From Azospirillum sp. TSH64 (GTDB lineage: Bacteria; Pseudomonadota; Alphaproteobacteria; Azospirillales; Azospirillaceae): a stretch of 64,000 bases of DNA. Location of the stretch: the NCBI RefSeq assembly GCF_003116035.1, contig NZ_LGQW01000015.1, positions 5,530,789 to 5,594,788 on the forward strand, written 5' to 3'. The first letter of the stretch is position 1, and each line of letters opens with the position of its first letter. Under the pieces are notes generated by a model. That model saw nothing but the letters and a program-made list of their open reading frames with translations. It searched no databases and had not been told where the DNA came from. Below, piece after piece: positions 51,288 to 61,096 of the stretch. Both the position numbers and the translations under genes were made by a program.

Positions 51288-52886
51288 ATGAAGCGCATCC
51301 TGCTGGGTGCCGGGCTTGGTATGGCCGCGGCGCTGGCGCTGTCGGCGCCGGCCCAGGCGGCGAAGACCCTTGTTTATTGCTCCGAGGGTAGCCCCGAAAA
51401 CTTCAACCCCATGTTGAACACGACCGGCACCAGCTTCGACGTTGCTCTTCCGGTCTACAACAACCTCGTCCAGTTCGAGCATGGCGGCACCAAGGTCGTT
51501 CCCGGCCTGGCGGAATCCTGGACCATCTCCGACGACGGGCTGGTCTACACCTTCAAGCTGCGCGCCGGTGCCAAGTGGCACAGCGTCGGCGATTTCAAGC
51601 CGACCCGCGATGCCAACGCCGAAGATGTGATCTTCTCGTTCGAGCGCCAGTGGAAGCCGGATCATCCCTTCCACAAGATCTCCGGCGGCGCCTACGATTA
51701 CTTCAACGACATGGCGATGCCCAAGTTGTTGAAGTCGATCGAGAAGGTCGACGACCTGACGGTCAAGTTCACGCTGAACGCGGTCGAGGCGCCGTTCCTG
51801 GCCAACCTCGCCATGCCGTTCGCCCCGATCATGTCGGCCGAATATGGCGCGATGCTGCTGAAGAAGGGCACGCCGGAGAAGCTGGACCAGGTTCCGGTCG
51901 GCACCGGTCCCTTCCAGTTCGTCGCCTACCAGAAGGACGCCGTCATCCGGTACAAGGCGTTCGAGCAGTATTGGGGCGGCAAGCAGCCGCTCGACAACCT
52001 CGTCTTCGCGATCACGCCCGATGCGGCGGTTCGTCTGGCCAAGCTGAAGGCCAACGAATGCCAGATCATGCCGTACCCGAATCCGGCCGACATCGACGGC
52101 ATGAAGAAGGACACCTCCATCGTCGTCCAGGAGCAGGAAGGCCTGAACGTCGGTTACGTCTCCTTCAACGTGACGAAGAAGCCGTTCGACGACGTGCGGG
52201 TCCGCCGCGCCGTCAGCATGGCGCTCGACAAGAAGGCGACGGTCGCCGCGGTTTATCAGGCTGCCGGCGTCCCGGCCAAGAACCCGATCCCGCCGACCAT
52301 GTGGTCGTACAACAACGCCATCGAGGATTATCCCTACGACGTCGAGCGCGCCAAGAAGCTGCTCGCCGACGCGGGCTATCCCAACGGCTTCGAGACCGAC
52401 CTGTGGGCGATGCCGGTGCAGCGCCCGTACAACCCCAACGCCAAGCGCGTCGCCGAGATGATGCAGGCCGATCTGGCCAAGGTCGGCATCAAGGCGAAGA
52501 TCGTGCAGTACGAGTGGGGTGAGTACCGCAAGCGGATGCAGCAGGGCGAGCACCAGATGGGCATGCTCGGCTGGACCGGCGACAACGGCGATCCGGACAA
52601 CTTCCTCTACACCCTGCTGGGTTGCGAGGCTGCGCGTCCGGGCGGCAACAACCTGTCGAAGTGGTGCAACAAGGAGTTCGACGACCTCGTCGTCCAGGCC
52701 AAGCGCACCACCGACATCGCCGCGCGCACCAAGCTGTACGAGCAGGCGCAGGTCATCTTCAAGGAAGAGGCCCCGTGGTACACCATCGCCCATTCGGTGG
52801 TTTACATGGGCCTCGCCAAGAATGTCGTCGGCTACAAGATGGACCCGTTCGGCATCCATCGCTTCGAAGGCGTCGACCTGAAGTGA
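51288..52886 (+). CDS. dppA: Dipeptide ABC transporter periplasmic binding protein
   Basis: 532 residues. A signal peptide (LALSAPAQA) precedes an SBP_bac_5 peptide-binding protein: YCSEGSPENFNPMLNTTG, DGLVYTFKLRAGAKWH, VPVGTGPFQFVAYQ, DVRVRRAVSMALDK and GWTGDNGDPDNFL. It captures di- or oligopeptides (or haem) for the DppBCDF permease. First gene of a complete dpp operon. Confidence 0.95.
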   Translation: MKRILLGAGLGMAAALALSAPAQAAKTLVYCSEGSPENFNPMLNTTGTSFDVALPVYNNLVQFEHGGTKVVPGLAESWTISDDGLVYTFKLRAGAKWHSVGDFKPTRDANAEDVIFSFERQWKPDHPFHKISGGAYDYFNDMAMPKLLKSIEKVDDLTVKFTLNAVEAPFLANLAMPFAPIMSAEYGAMLLKKGTPEKLDQVPVGTGPFQFVAYQKDAVIRYKAFEQYWGGKQPLDNLVFAITPDAAVRLAKLKANECQIMPYPNPADIDGMKKDTSIVVQEQEGLNVGYVSFNVTKKPFDDVRVRRAVSMALDKKATVAAVYQAAGVPAKNPIPPTMWSYNNAIEDYPYDVERAKKLLADAGYPNGFETDLWAMPVQRPYNPNAKRVAEMMQADLAKVGIKAKIVQYEWGEYRKRMQQGEHQMGMLGWTGDNGDPDNFLYTLLGCEAARPGGNNLSKWCNKEFDDLVVQAKRTTDIAARTKLYEQAQVIFKEEAPWYTIAHSVVYMGLAKNVVGYKMDPFGIHRFEGVDLK

Positions 52887-52932
52887 TGCGTGACGCGCCC
52901 CTGCAAAAAGGGGGTGCGGCGCCGGGTGTACC

Positions 52933-52967
52933 GGGTTGGAGGCCTTGGGGTTCCGCGCCTCCAACCC
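52933..52967 (+). terminator. Hairpin between dppA and dppB
   Basis: GGGTTGGAGGC (52933-52943) and GCCTCCAACCC (52957-52967) pair perfectly, followed by TTTG. It sits in the 222-bp gap after dppA. Such hairpins let the binding protein be made in large excess by blocking 3' decay or terminating part of the transcripts. Confidence 0.75.
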
Positions 52968-53108
52968 TTTGAACAGAGTGGCATTCCCAACCCTGCGCAA
53001 GCGGGGAAGGGCCGGAGTGGGGGCAGGTGCCCCTGATGGAACGGGGCGTTGCCAAGTCAGCGCTCCGTTCCAGTTTTCACCGTAGTTTTAAAAAACGAGT
53101 ACCCGTCG

Positions 53109-54119
53109 ATGCTTCGCTTCATCCTGACGCGGGTAAGCTTGGTGATTCCGACTTTTCTCGGCATCACCTTTCTGACCTTCATCCTGATCCGGCTGGTTCC
53201 CGGCGACCCCATCGAGGTGCGCGTCGGCGAACGGGGTATCGCGCCCGAACGGCTGGCCGCCCTCCGCCATGAACTGGGTCTCGACCAATCGCTCTGGCAA
53301 CAGTTCCTCGATTATGTCGGCAACGTGCTGTCCGGCGATTTCGGCCTGTCGCTGGTCACCCACAATTCGGTGCTGAGCGAATTCATCACCCTGTTCCCGG
53401 CGACGCTCGAACTGGCGCTCTGCGCCATGCTGTTCGCGACGCTGGTGGGCTTGCCGGCCGGCATCCTGGCGGCGGTCAAGCGCGGGTCGCTGTTCGACCA
53501 TGGCGTGATGGGCGCCAGCCTGACCGGCTATTCCATGCCGATCTTCTGGTGGGGCCTGCTGCTGATCCTGTTCTTCTCGGTCGCGCTGGGCTGGACCCCG
53601 GTCTCGGGGCGCCTGGATCTGGTTTATTACGTGGAGCCGGTGACCGGCTTCATGCTGATCGACACGCTGATGGCCGGCGATTACGAGGCGTTCCGCTCGG
53701 CGTTGTCGCATCTGATCCTGCCGACCATCGTGCTCGGCACCGTGCCGCTGGCCGTGGTGGCGCGCATGACGCGTTCGGCCATGCTGGAGGTGCTGGGCGA
53801 GGATTACATCCGCACCGCCCGCGCCAAGGGCCTGGACAGCGGCCGGGTCATCGGCATGCATGCGCTGCGCAACGCGCTGATCCCGGTGGTGACCGTGATC
53901 GGCCTGCAGGTCGGCACGCTGCTGGGCGGCGCCATCCTGACCGAGACCATCTTCTCCTGGCCGGGCGTCGGCAAATGGCTGATCGAATCAATCAACCGCC
54001 GCGACTATCCGGCCCTGCAGGGCGGCGTCCTGCTGATCGCCACCTCGGTGATCCTGGTCAATCTGCTGGTGGACGTGCTGTACGGCGTCCTCAACCCCCG
54101 CATCCGTCACGCGCGGTGA
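53109..54119 (+). CDS. dppB: Dipeptide ABC transporter permease DppB
   Basis: 336 residues, six membrane helices, N-terminal LRFILTRVSLVIPTFLGITF and the EAA loop RTARAKGLDSGRVIGMHALRNALIP that contacts the ATPase. The first ATG of the frame is 53049, but 53109 gives the family start. Followed by dppC after 9 nt. Confidence 0.95.
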   Translation: MLRFILTRVSLVIPTFLGITFLTFILIRLVPGDPIEVRVGERGIAPERLAALRHELGLDQSLWQQFLDYVGNVLSGDFGLSLVTHNSVLSEFITLFPATLELALCAMLFATLVGLPAGILAAVKRGSLFDHGVMGASLTGYSMPIFWWGLLLILFFSVALGWTPVSGRLDLVYYVEPVTGFMLIDTLMAGDYEAFRSALSHLILPTIVLGTVPLAVVARMTRSAMLEVLGEDYIRTARAKGLDSGRVIGMHALRNALIPVVTVIGLQVGTLLGGAILTETIFSWPGVGKWLIESINRRDYPALQGGVLLIATSVILVNLLVDVLYGVLNPRIRHAR

Positions 54120-54128
54120 GGCCAATCC

Positions 54129-55040
54129 ATGTCCGCTGAAACCTCGACCAACGCAGAATCCGCAGTCACAGTGTCGCGCCCGCCGCACCCGCTGACCGAG
54201 TTCTGGTATCACTTCAAGCAGAACAAGGGCGCGCTCGGCGGCCTGGTGGTGATCGCGCTGATCGCGCTGATCGCCATCTTCGCCGGCGTCATCGCCCCGC
54301 ACCACCCCGACATCCAGTACCGCGACGCCATCCTGACCCCGCCGGTCTGGCAGGAGGGCGGGAGCTGGAGCTACATCCTGGGCACCGACGACATCGGCCG
54401 CGACATGATGTCCCGCCTGATGTACGGCGCGCGGCTGTCGATGATGATCGGCCTGATCGTCGTCACCCTGTCGCTGGCCGTCGGGCTGGGGCTGGGGCTG
54501 GTCGCCGGCTTCTTCGGCGGCATGGCCGACGTGCTGATCATGCGCGCCATGGACATCCTGCTGGCGCTGCCGTCGCTGCTGCTGGCGGTGGTGGTGGCCG
54601 CCATCCTCGGGCCGGGGCTGGTGAACGCCATGCTGGCGGTGTCGGTGGTGGTGATCCCGCACTATGCCCGCCTGACCCGCGCCGCCGTGCTGGCCGAGGT
54701 GAACAAGGACTATGTCGTCGCCTCGCGCGTCGCCGGGGCCGGGCCGCTGCGCCTGATGCTGATCGTGGTTCTGCCCAACTGCGTCGCTCCGCTGATCGTG
54801 CAGGCGACGCTGGGCTTCTCCACCGCCATCCTGGACGCCGCGGCGCTGGGCTTCCTCGGCCTCGGCGCGCAGCCGCCGACGCCGGAATGGGGTACCATGC
54901 TGGCCTCCTCGCTGCAGTTCCTCCAGCGCGCCCCCTGGGTCGTGACCTGGCCCGGCATCGCCATCCTGGTGACGGTGCTGGCCTTCAATCTGTTGGGCGA
55001 CGGTCTTCGCGACGCGCTCGACCCCAAGCTGAAGCGTTGA
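54129..55040 (+). CDS. dppC: Dipeptide ABC transporter permease DppC
   Basis: 303 residues. Cytosolic N-terminus, first helix GGLVVIALIALIAIFAGVIA, the periplasmic LGTDDIGRDMMSRLMYGARL block and the EAA loop VASRVAGAGPLRLMLIVVLPN. Partner of DppB. Confidence 0.95.
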   Translation: MSAETSTNAESAVTVSRPPHPLTEFWYHFKQNKGALGGLVVIALIALIAIFAGVIAPHHPDIQYRDAILTPPVWQEGGSWSYILGTDDIGRDMMSRLMYGARLSMMIGLIVVTLSLAVGLGLGLVAGFFGGMADVLIMRAMDILLALPSLLLAVVVAAILGPGLVNAMLAVSVVVIPHYARLTRAAVLAEVNKDYVVASRVAGAGPLRLMLIVVLPNCVAPLIVQATLGFSTAILDAAALGFLGLGAQPPTPEWGTMLASSLQFLQRAPWVVTWPGIAILVTVLAFNLLGDGLRDALDPKLKR

Positions 55041-55044
55041 CCTC

Positions 55045-56033
55045 ATGCCTCTTCTCGACATCAAGAACCTGTCGGTCGAGTTCACCACCCGCGCCGGCAC
55101 TTTCCGCGCGGTGGATGGCATCGACCTGACCGTGGACGAAGGCGAGGTCGTCGGCATCGTCGGCGAATCCGGCTCCGGCAAGTCCGTCACCTCTCTTGCG
55201 GTGATGGGGCTGCTCGGTTCCAACGGCCGCGTCGTCGCCGACCGGATGATGTTCGGCGGCCGCGACCTGCTGACCATGCCCGCCGCCCAGCGCCGGAAGA
55301 TCACCGGCAAGGACGTCGCCATGGTCTTCCAGGAGCCGATGACCAGCCTGAACCCCTGCTTCACCGTCGGTTTCCAGATCATGGAGACCCTGCGTGTGCA
55401 TGAGGGGCTGTCCGGCAAGGCGCTGCGCAACCGCGCCATCGCGCTGCTGGAGCAGGTCGGCATCCCCGCGCCGGAGACACGCCTGTCGGCCTTCCCGCAC
55501 CAGCTGTCGGGCGGAATGAACCAGCGCGTGATGATCGCCATCGCCATCGCCTGTAACCCGCGCCTGCTGGTGGCGGACGAGCCGACGACGGCGCTGGACG
55601 TCACCATCCAGAAGCAGATCCTCGACCTGCTGGTCCAGCTGCAGCGCGAACGCGGCATGGCGCTGATCCTGATCACCCATGACATGGGCGTGGTGGCGGA
55701 GACGGCCCAGCGCGTCGTCGTCATGTATGCCGGCCAAGTGGCGGAGACGAGGCCCGTCCAGTCCCTGTTCGAGCGGCCGCGCCATCCCTACACCGGCGCC
55801 CTGCTGGACGCGCTGCCGGAGCGGGCGCTCGGTAAGCGCCGTCTGCCGACGATTCCCGGCATGGTGCCGGGCATCGCCGACCGGCCGGCCGGCTGCCTGT
55901 TCAGCCCGCGCTGCCGCTTCGCCGACGCGCGCTGCCGGGCCGAGCGCCCGGCGCTGTTCGATGTGGACGACGGGCGCGCGCGCTGTTTCTACCCGCTGCC
56001 GGACGGCCATCCCGCCGCCGGGGAGGCGCTGTG

Positions 56034-56034
<1 letters not shown>
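55045..56034 (+). CDS. dppD: Dipeptide ABC transporter ATP-binding protein DppD
   Basis: 329 residues. Walker A GESGSGKS (40-47), signature LSGGMNQRVMIA, Walker B LLVADEPTTALDVT and the C-terminal oligopeptide/dipeptide domain with a cysteine cluster (CLFSPRCRFADARC). It starts 4 nt after dppC and overlaps the dppF start. Confidence 0.95.
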
Positions 56035-57059
<1,025 letters not shown>

Positions 57060-57101
57060 CCGGCGGCAGGACACGTGCCCTTTCGGTCTGCCCTGACGAT
57101 G

Positions 57102-57136
57102 AGCCCGGCCCCCCTTGCGGCGGCCGGGCTATCTTT
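57102..57136 (+). terminator. Intrinsic terminator of the dpp operon
   Basis: AGCCCGGCC (57102-57110) pairs perfectly with GGCCGGGCT (57122-57130), followed by ATCTTT, 42 nt after the dppF stop. Confidence 0.75.
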
Positions 57137-57175
57137 GCTCCACTGAAGCGGCCTCCCTGCGATGGAGTCCGCACC

Positions 57176-57877
57176 ATGGCCCTTCGCCGCCTTGCCGCCT
57201 TCTGCCTGCCGCTCCTCCTTGCCCTTGCCGATCCAGCCGCTGCGGCCAGCGTCGACTGTGCCCGGGCCCGCGCCGGAACAGGGGCGGCGGAGGGAAAGCC
57301 GATCTGTTCGACACCGGCGCTCGGCGCACGGCTGCGCATGGTTCCGCAGACCGAAGGGCAGCCGGGCAGCCGCCTCCATATCCGGGCCGAGCGGCCGGAG
57401 ATCGCCGATCCGGCCACGCCCGGAGCCGCGTTCTTCAATGAGACGGTGCGCCGTTTCGTCGAGGGCGAAGTCCGCTCGTTCCGCGAAAGCTCGGCCGATC
57501 TGCCGGAGGGGATCGAGGCGGAGCTGGTCCTGACCGCCGATGTCCACGTCGTCGCCCCCGGTCTGCTGTCGGTCCAGTTCCTGGGTGAAGGGGTGCAGGG
57601 CAACGGCTTCCGCTACGCGGCGGCGCTGACGGTCGATCTTGTGCGCGAGCAGGTGCCGACACCGGCGCAGATGTTCGGCACCGCCTCCTGGCCGGCGACT
57701 GCGATTTCCGCCTGCCGGGCGGCGCTCGGCCCCGATCTGGCGGCGGAGTGTGACGGCCCCGACCTGACGGATCCGCGCAGCTGGCGGTTCGAGCCGGACC
57801 GGGCGGTGGCGACCCTGTTGCTGCCGGGCAAGGAGTTGCGGGAAATCGCCCTGCCGTTCCATCCGCCCGTCCGGTGA
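57176..57877 (+). CDS. Secreted protein, possibly DUF3298-like
   Basis: 233 residues with a signal peptide (LPLLLALADPAAAA). The mature part starts SVDCARAR and has two cysteine pairs likely in disulfides (DCARA with PICST, SACRA with AECDG). The middle (VVAPGLLSVQFLGEGVQGNGFRYAAALTVDL) looks like the DUF3298/RsiV beta-sheet repeat, which suggests a lysozyme-binding or sensor-like fold, but this is weak. ATG 57176. Confidence 0.65.
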   Translation: MALRRLAAFCLPLLLALADPAAAASVDCARARAGTGAAEGKPICSTPALGARLRMVPQTEGQPGSRLHIRAERPEIADPATPGAAFFNETVRRFVEGEVRSFRESSADLPEGIEAELVLTADVHVVAPGLLSVQFLGEGVQGNGFRYAAALTVDLVREQVPTPAQMFGTASWPATAISACRAALGPDLAAECDGPDLTDPRSWRFEPDRAVATLLLPGKELREIALPFHPPVR

Positions 57878-57988
57878 AATGCCCATCACTGAAACAGAGG
57901 GGGCAAAGCGGCTGTTGAGTGCGGCGGCCGTCTTCTTTACGGTTGGCCCGATTCGTTTCTCAGCAGTCCTATCAGGGAGAGTGCCGCC

Positions 57989-58477
57989 ATGCCGTCGTTC
58001 GACATCGTGTCCGAGACGGACGTCCACGAGATCGACAACGCTCTCGCCGGCGTCCGCCGCGAGATCGAAACCCGGTTCGACTTCAAGGGCTCCAAATGCA
58101 CGGTGGAGCGGACCGAGAACGAGATCGTTCTGCTGGCCGACGACGCGCCGAAGCTGGCGCAGATGCAGGAACTGCTGCGCGTCTATGTGACCCGCCGCAA
58201 GCTCGACGCCGCGGCGCTGGACTTCACCGCGCAGCCGCAGCGCGCCGCGGGTGATGCCCTGCGCCACACCGTGACGATCAAGCAGGGGATCGCGCAGGAT
58301 CTGGCGAAGACCATCGTCAAAGGGATCAAGGACAGCAAGATGAAGGTCCAGGTCTCGATCCAGGGCGACGAGCTGCGGGTGACGGGCAAGAAGCGCGACG
58401 ACCTGCAGGACGCCATCGCCGTGGTCAAGCGGATGGGCATCGAGCAGCCCTTGCAGTACCAGAACTTCCGCGACTGA
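57989..58477 (+). CDS. yajQ: YajQ-family cyclic-di-GMP/nucleotide-binding protein
   Basis: 162 residues of the UPF0234 family with two ferredoxin-like repeats: SFDIVSETDVHEIDNAL, RFDFKGSKCTVERTE, VTIKQGIAQDLAKTIVKGIKDSKMKVQ, and the end RMGIEQPLQYQNFRD. Members bind RNA, GTP or c-di-GMP (shown in Xanthomonas). This may link to the GGDEF/EAL protein at 24.5 kb but is only a suggestion. Confidence 0.95.
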   Translation: MPSFDIVSETDVHEIDNALAGVRREIETRFDFKGSKCTVERTENEIVLLADDAPKLAQMQELLRVYVTRRKLDAAALDFTAQPQRAAGDALRHTVTIKQGIAQDLAKTIVKGIKDSKMKVQVSIQGDELRVTGKKRDDLQDAIAVVKRMGIEQPLQYQNFRD

Positions 58478-58515
58478 CCTCCAGCCGGCTTGGTCCCGGC
58501 CCGGTTCGGCCCGAC

Positions 58516-58542
58516 CCGGCAAGGCGAGGCAAGCCTTGCCGG
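58516..58542 (+). terminator. Hairpin after yajQ
   Basis: CCGGCAAGGC (58516-58525) and GCCTTGCCGG (58533-58542) pair perfectly. No T-run directly after it; a partly duplicated GCCGGGYGGCTGGGAA (starting about 58538 and 58560) and an ATTTTTG follow. Confidence 0.55.
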
Positions 58543-58695
58543 GCGGCTGGGAATCTTCTGCCGGGTGGCTGGGAAATTTTTGCCGGTCAAATCGTCGCAG
58601 GGGCGGCGCCGGCCCTTGTGAATCGCCGGTTGTGGTGATGGCGTGATTTTTGCGTGTGTCCCTGCGGTTCGCCACAAACCGCCGGGGATGGTCCC

Positions 58696-59103
58696 ATGTC
58701 GATGATGGCCAACAGCGAGGCCACGCAAGCCATGCGCATCAGGGCGGAAGACGTCCTGGAGCGCAAAGGGACGTCCGCGTCCCGGCAGGCGGGTGCGCTG
58801 GCCGGCCAGTTCGCGGCGATGCTGGAAACCCTGAACGGGGTCGGGGAGGGCGACGCCTCCGGTGCCGGTGGCACGGAAGTGGTGGCGAACGCCCAGCCCT
58901 CCGTCCGCCTCGGCGTCGGTGCCGTCACCCTGTTCGCGCAGGAGGACGGGCAGGGCGGGGCCGGCATGGCCGCCTCATCCCCGGTGCCCGACCCGCAGGA
59001 CCCCGCGACCGCGATGCAGGTGGTGGAAAGCGCCATCCAGACCGGCAACGGGGCCAATTTCCGCTGGCTGACCACCCTGCTGACCCAGAACTCCGCAGCC
59101 TGA
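58696..59103 (+). CDS. Uncharacterised small protein
   Basis: 135 residues, rich in alanine, glycine, glutamine and serine. Helical at the start (ATQAMRIRAEDVLER), a flexible glycine-rich middle and a short helix near the end (AMQVVESAIQ). The C-terminus falls in a 14-bp tandem repeat array. ATG 58696 is the first of two adjacent starts. No family recognised. Confidence 0.55.
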   Translation: MSMMANSEATQAMRIRAEDVLERKGTSASRQAGALAGQFAAMLETLNGVGEGDASGAGGTEVVANAQPSVRLGVGAVTLFAQEDGQGGAGMAASSPVPDPQDPATAMQVVESAIQTGNGANFRWLTTLLTQNSAA

Positions 59104-59155
59104 TTTCTGCTGCCTGATTTCTGCGGCCAGTACTCTGCGGCCAGATTTCTCCGGC
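59100..59155. repeat. 14-bp tandem repeat across a stop codon, 4 copies
   Basis: CTGATTTCTGCTGC (59100-59113), CTGATTTCTGCGGC, CAGTACTCTGCGGC and CAGATTTCTCCGGC (to 59155) are imperfect 14-bp units in tandem. The first unit contains the TGA stop of the 135-residue gene. Confidence 0.75.
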
Positions 59156-59185
59156 CTGAGTCCGGCCGCGTCGAGAAATCTCCGT

Positions 59186-59398
59186 TCAGAACCCCCGGCC
59201 GAACTCGGCCCAGGACATCGCGACGTCCGGCGACTCCGGCTTGCGCTTGCCGCCGCCATGGCGGGTGCGGAAACCGGCGAACAGATCCGGCAGGGCGATC
59301 TGCGGGAACGAAGCGGGACAACCGACTCCCGCAGGGGCGAAGCCGGCGGGAGCCAGAGCGGCGGAACCGGCGAACAGGCGGGTCAGGATGCTGGACAT
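59186..59398 (-). CDS. Small protein with N-terminal hydrophobic segment
   Basis: 70 residues from ATG 59398 (GGGGAAA about 8 nt upstream). The N-terminal half (LTRLFAGSAALAPAGFAPAG) resembles a signal or anchor, the rest is polar (FRTRHGGGKRKPESPD). It may be a chance ORF. Confidence 0.45.
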   Translation of the reverse strand: MSSILTRLFAGSAALAPAGFAPAGVGCPASFPQIALPDLFAGFRTRHGGGKRKPESPDVAMSWAEFGRGF

Positions 59399-59504
59399 CG
59401 TGCGATTTCCCCTGGCTGCGGCGCAGCTCGTCAGCGCCGGTGAACATGGACCGATGATGCGCCTCTCTCTGCACCGCAACAAGATATTCTGTATACCAGA
59501 TACC

Positions 59505-59517
59505 GTATTTCAAATAT
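59505..59517. promoter_or_regulatory. Candidate operator A upstream of the OxlT-like gene
   Basis: GTATT-TCA-AATAT is a near-palindrome in AT-rich DNA, resembling site B at 59651. A GTATAC lies 14 bp before it. A possible -35 TTGACA is at 59540-59545, so the site would lie just upstream of a promoter. Confidence 0.45.
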
Positions 59518-59650
59518 GTGTGCGCCGCATGGCTCCACCTTGACAGTTCTGTTCGCAAGGCAAGCAATCGGTGCATGCCTGCTACCGTGAAAAAGCGAGA
59601 CTTTTCAACGCATTCCACGATGTGGAAAAGAATAACGCATTCGGTATCCG

Positions 59651-59663
59651 GTATTTGGAATAC
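59651..59663. promoter_or_regulatory. Candidate operator B upstream of the OxlT-like gene
   Basis: GTATT-TGG-AATAC is a perfect 5-bp inverted repeat, matching site A. A second palindrome, TTCCAC-gat-GTGGAA, lies at 59613-59627. Paired sites about 146 bp apart would allow looping; the regulator is unknown, GntR-type being plausible. Confidence 0.5.
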
Positions 59664-59787
59664 GGATTGTTGAGGCGCACAGTCATGTCCGAACGGCGCA
59701 GGACGCGGTGCGATGCGGGTGGCCCGCCACAGCGGACAGCCACACCCCGCCGGTCCTGCGCCCCCACGCTCAATGGGACTTTGGGGC

Positions 59788-61083
59788 ATGACCACAGAGA
59801 CGACCGAAGACCGCGGTCTTCTGCACAACAAATGGTTCCAGCTCAGCGTCGGCCTGCTGTGCATGGCGATGATCGCGAACCTGCAATATGGCTGGACGCT
59901 TTTCGTCGATCCCATCGATGCCAAGCATGGCTGGGGACGCGCGGCCATCCAGATCGCCTTTTCCATCTTCGTCTTCACCGAAACCTGGCTGGTCCCGGTC
60001 GAGGGCTGGTTCGTCGACCGCTACGGCCCGCAGGTGGTGGTTCTGGTCGGCAGCCTGCTGGTCGGCGGCTCCTGGGTGATCGACAGCCAAGCCACGTCGC
60101 TGCCGATGCTCTACACCGCGGCGGTGATCTCCGGCATCGGCGCCGGCTGCGTCTATGGCACCTGCGTCGGCAATGCGCTGAAATGGTTCCCGCAGCAGCG
60201 CGGCCTCGCCGCCGGCGTCACCGCCGCCGGCTTCGGCGCCGGTGCCGGCGCCACGGTCATTCCCATTGCCAACATGATCGCCAGCCAAGGCTACGAGCAG
60301 GCCTTCCTGGTCTTCGGCATCGGGCAGGGCGTGGTGATCTTCGTGCTGTCCTTCTTCCTGCGCAAGGCGCCGAAGTCGAGCGGCCCGGTGCGCAAGAGCG
60401 GGCTTGCCCAGACCAAGATCGACCATCCGCCGTCCCGCGTCATCCGCACCCCGGTCTTCTGGCTGCTCTACGTCATGTTCGTGATGGTGGCCTCCGGCGG
60501 ACTGATGGCGGCGGCCCAGATCGCGCCGATCGCCCATGACTTCCACGTCGCCGATTCGCCGATCAACATGTTCGGCCTCGTCCTGCCGGCGCTGACGCTG
60601 GCGATCTCCATCGACCGCATCCTCGACGGCGCCGGCCGGCCCTTCTTCGGCTGGGTGTCCGACCGCATCGGTCGCGAGAACACCATGTTCATCGCCTTCG
60701 GCATCGCCGCACTCGCCATCATCCTGGTGACGCAGCTCGGCCGCAACCCGGTGATGTTCGTGATCTTCACGGCGATGTTCTTCTGCGTCTTCGGCGAGAT
60801 CTACAGCCTGTTCCCGGCCACCGCCGGCGACACCTTCGGCTCGAAGTTCGCGGCGACCAACGCCGGCATGCTCTACACCGCCAAGGGCACGGCGGCGCTG
60901 CTGGTCCCGCTCAGCAGCATCATCGCCAGCCATTTCGGGTGGCACGCCGTGTTCTACATCGCCGCCAGCTTCAATCTGGTCGCCGCGGTGCTGGCATTGT
61001 TCGTCCTGAAGCCACTGCGCGCGGCCTTCATCCAGGCCGACGATTACGGCCTTCAGGCGGCACCGGCCACCGCCGAGCGCTGA
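59788..61083 (+). CDS. MFS transporter, oxalate/formate antiporter-like (OFA family)
   Basis: 431 residues with 12 membrane helices. FVDPIDAKHGWGRAAIQIAFSIFVFTET and GIGAGCVYGTCVGNALKWFP match the OxlT-like branch of the major facilitator superfamily; GWVSDRIGRENTMF is the central loop. It probably exchanges small dicarboxylates or monocarboxylates. ATG 59788 chosen over an in-frame ATG at 59773. The upstream region has two inverted repeats. Confidence 0.88.
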   Translation: MTTETTEDRGLLHNKWFQLSVGLLCMAMIANLQYGWTLFVDPIDAKHGWGRAAIQIAFSIFVFTETWLVPVEGWFVDRYGPQVVVLVGSLLVGGSWVIDSQATSLPMLYTAAVISGIGAGCVYGTCVGNALKWFPQQRGLAAGVTAAGFGAGAGATVIPIANMIASQGYEQAFLVFGIGQGVVIFVLSFFLRKAPKSSGPVRKSGLAQTKIDHPPSRVIRTPVFWLLYVMFVMVASGGLMAAAQIAPIAHDFHVADSPINMFGLVLPALTLAISIDRILDGAGRPFFGWVSDRIGRENTMFIAFGIAALAIILVTQLGRNPVMFVIFTAMFFCVFGEIYSLFPATAGDTFGSKFAATNAGMLYTAKGTAALLVPLSSIIASHFGWHAVFYIAASFNLVAAVLALFVLKPLRAAFIQADDYGLQAAPATAER

Positions 61084-61096
61084 GGGCGGGTTCTCC

